From DASVSE01 sp036399715 (GTDB lineage Bacteria > Bacteroidota > Rhodothermia > Rhodothermales > Rubricoccaceae): 12,757 nt of DNA. Below, piece after piece: positions 11,161 through 12,757 of the stretch. The number at the start of each line of letters is the position of its first letter. Within the stretch, counting starts at the first letter, position 1. The stretch spans positions 1 to 12,757 of the forward strand of contig DASWMO010000153.1 of the NCBI GenBank assembly GCA_036399715.1. The letters are read 5' to 3'. The position numbers were made by a program, and so were the translations under genes. The notes beneath the pieces were generated by a model. It was not told the DNA's origin, did no database searches, and saw nothing but the letters and a program-made list of their open reading frames with translations.

Positions 11161-11209
11161 AACAGCGCGCCGGAAGGGCTTTCGGCGGCTTCACCCGCAC
11201 CCCGACCTG

Positions 11210-12757
11210 ATGGCGACTCCGACGATCTACACCGCGCCCGCGTCCTCCATCGGCAAGACCATCCTCGGGCGGACGCTGCCGAGCCTGCTCGACGAGGCGG
11301 CGGACGCGTACCCCAACCCGCGCGCATTCAACCAGCCGCGCCCGGGCGGCGGCTGGGACACGATGTCCAACACAGACTTCCGGACGGCCGCCGACGAGAT
11401 CGCCGTCGGGCTGCTCAATTCCGGCGTGGAGCGCGGCGGCCACGTGGCGCTGTTCATGGACTCGGACCTGCACTTCGCCCTCGTCGACTTCGGGACGCTC
11501 ATCGCAGGCGTCCTCAACGTGCCGCTCTACACGACCTACACCGACGACAACCTCGTCTTCGTGACCGAGCACAGCGAGGCGACGGCGATGTTCGTCACCA
11601 ACCCCGAGATGCTCGCGCGCTTCGCGACGTGGGCCGCGCGCGTGCCCGCCGTCCGCCTCGTCGTCCTCGCGACTGGCAGCCAGGCCGGCGTCACGCTCCC
11701 CGAGGGCGTCCGCGTGCTGACGCTCGACGCGCTCCGCGAAACGGGCCGCGCGGCCATCGCCGCCGCTCCGAACAGGCCGGACGAACTCCGCGACATGATC
11801 GACGCGCAGGACGTCGCGACGCTCATCTACACGTCCGGCACGACGGGCCAGCCGAAGGGCGTCATGCTGACGCACGAGAACATCTCGTCCAACGTCTTCG
11901 CCGCCTACACGGGCATCCGCGGGATGGGCCACCAGGACGAGGTCGCCCTCACGTTCCTGCCGATGACGCACATCTACGCCCGGATGCTGTCCTTCGCCGA
12001 CGTCGCGTGGGGCCACCAGACGTTCTACTCCAACCCGGACCTGCTCGTGGGGCATCTCGCCGAGGTCCGGCCGACGATCTTCGCGACCGTCCCGCGCGTG
12101 CTGGAGAAGGTCTACGACAAGGTCACGCTGGGCGTGCAGCAGTCCGAGGGCGCCAAAAAGGCCATCGGGTCGTGGGCGATGGGCCTCGCGCAGCAGTTCG
12201 ACATGGACCGCCCGCCGTCCGGCCTCGGGGCCGTCAAGCACGGGATCGCGGACAAGCTGGTGTACTCCAAGCTCCGCGAGCGCCTCGGGCTGACGCGCGT
12301 CAAGGTCGTCTCGGTCGGCGGCGCTGCGCTGCGCTCGGACCTCTCCAACTCGTTCGCCGCGTGGGGCATCCCGACGCTCCAGGGCTACGGCCTGACCGAG
12401 ACGAGCCCCGTCATCACCAACAACACGCCCGACGCGAACAAGGCCGGCACGACGGGCCAGCCCGTCGCGGGCGTCGAGGTGCAGATCGCCGAGGATGGCG
12501 AGATCCTCACGCGCGGGCCGCACGTGATGAAGGGCTACTTCAAGGAGCCCGAGAAGACGGCCGAGGTGATGTCCGAGGGCGGCTGGTTCCACACAGGCGA
12601 CATCGGGCAGGTCACGCCGGACGGCTTCCTCAAGATCACCGACCGCAAGAAGGCTCTCTTCAAGCTCTCGACGGGCAAGTACGTTATCCCGCAACCCATC
12701 GAGAACGCGCTCACGGAGCACGCCCTCGTCGAGCAGGCGATGGTCGTCGGCAACAGC
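11210..12757 (+). CDS. Long-chain fatty acyl-CoA ligase, AMP-forming (3'-truncated)
   Basis: This enzyme activates fatty acids with ATP to acyl-AMP and then forms acyl-CoA, supplying beta-oxidation or lipid synthesis. The frame is open to the window edge, with 516 residues visible and probably about 80-100 missing. Motifs of the adenylate-forming superfamily occur in order: the P-loop YTSGTTGQPKGVMLTH (207-222), FLPMTHIYAR (249-258), GYGLTETSP (392-400), WFHTGDIG with D464, and the hinge segment ITDRKKALFKLSTGKYVIP (476-494) with R479 and the start of the mobile C-terminal domain. KYVIPQPIENAL is typical of the bacterial FAA1-like long-chain branch rather than acetyl-CoA synthetases. The catalytic lysine of the C-terminal domain lies beyond the window. 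The start at the ATG at 11210 gives a natural N-terminus. It lies 130 bp after a TetR-family gene that may control it. Chain-length preference is not readable from sequence. Confidence 0.94.
   Translation, partial: MATPTIYTAPASSIGKTILGRTLPSLLDEAADAYPNPRAFNQPRPGGGWDTMSNTDFRTAADEIAVGLLNSGVERGGHVALFMDSDLHFALVDFGTLIAGVLNVPLYTTYTDDNLVFVTEHSEATAMFVTNPEMLARFATWAARVPAVRLVVLATGSQAGVTLPEGVRVLTLDALRETGRAAIAAAPNRPDELRDMIDAQDVATLIYTSGTTGQPKGVMLTHENISSNVFAAYTGIRGMGHQDEVALTFLPMTHIYARMLSFADVAWGHQTFYSNPDLLVGHLAEVRPTIFATVPRVLEKVYDKVTLGVQQSEGAKKAIGSWAMGLAQQFDMDRPPSGLGAVKHGIADKLVYSKLRERLGLTRVKVVSVGGAALRSDLSNSFAAWGIPTLQGYGLTETSPVITNNTPDANKAGTTGQPVAGVEVQIAEDGEILTRGPHVMKGYFKEPEKTAEVMSEGGWFHTGDIGQVTPDGFLKITDRKKALFKLSTGKYVIPQPIENALTEHALVEQAMVVGNS

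Noticed and set aside
11054..12721. Long open frame of 555 codons antisense to the acyl-CoA ligase
   Set aside because: The plus-strand frame contains all adenylate-forming motifs in order. The antisense frame is low-complexity (HDRRVRDV-like), so it is a shadow.

Overview
The window comes from a GC-rich bacterial chromosome. The most likely source is a high-GC member of the Bacteroidota, in the Rhodothermia (Salinibacter/Rubricoccus/Rubrivirga-like). This rests on the N-terminus of RpoC, a lineage-type insertion before its ENPI motif, an extended stretch before its LLGIT motif, an A-rich leader without a Shine-Dalgarno sequence before rpoC, and one Bacteroidota-like -7 box (TAnnTTTG type). 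Genus is inference; no rRNA or tRNA gene is visible.

Layout. Bases 1-3501 are rpoB, cut off at its 5' end, and 3590-7951 are the complete rpoC. Both are on the plus strand and separated by an 88-bp gap that folds into a strong hairpin. A GC-rich hairpin at 7974-8005 sits between rpoC and a convergent minus-strand block and probably serves as a two-way terminator. That block, read right to left, is pepT (peptidase T, 10307 to 9042), a 67-residue single-span membrane protein whose start overlaps the pepT stop by one base, and a 232-residue exported protein of unknown function (8729 to 8031). Divergent from pepT lies a TetR-family regulator (10468-11079). It is followed on the same strand by a long-chain fatty acyl-CoA ligase of the FAA1/FadD type (from 11210), which runs off the right edge.

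How the parts relate. rpoB and rpoC encode the beta and beta' subunits that together form the RNA polymerase active site. pepT and its small partner look translationally coupled. The TetR gene next to an acyl-CoA ligase suggests a regulator of fatty acid use that may respond to acyl-CoA, but no ligand is shown. The 160-bp pepT/tetR divergent region holds a perfect 16-bp inverted repeat and three tandem 15-bp units that look like binding sites.

Honest assessment: most of the window is conserved housekeeping sequence. I found no defence system, mobile element, CRISPR array or biosynthetic cluster. The items worth a second look are the putative operators, the coupled membrane microprotein, the lineage-restricted exported protein and the rpoB-rpoC hairpin.
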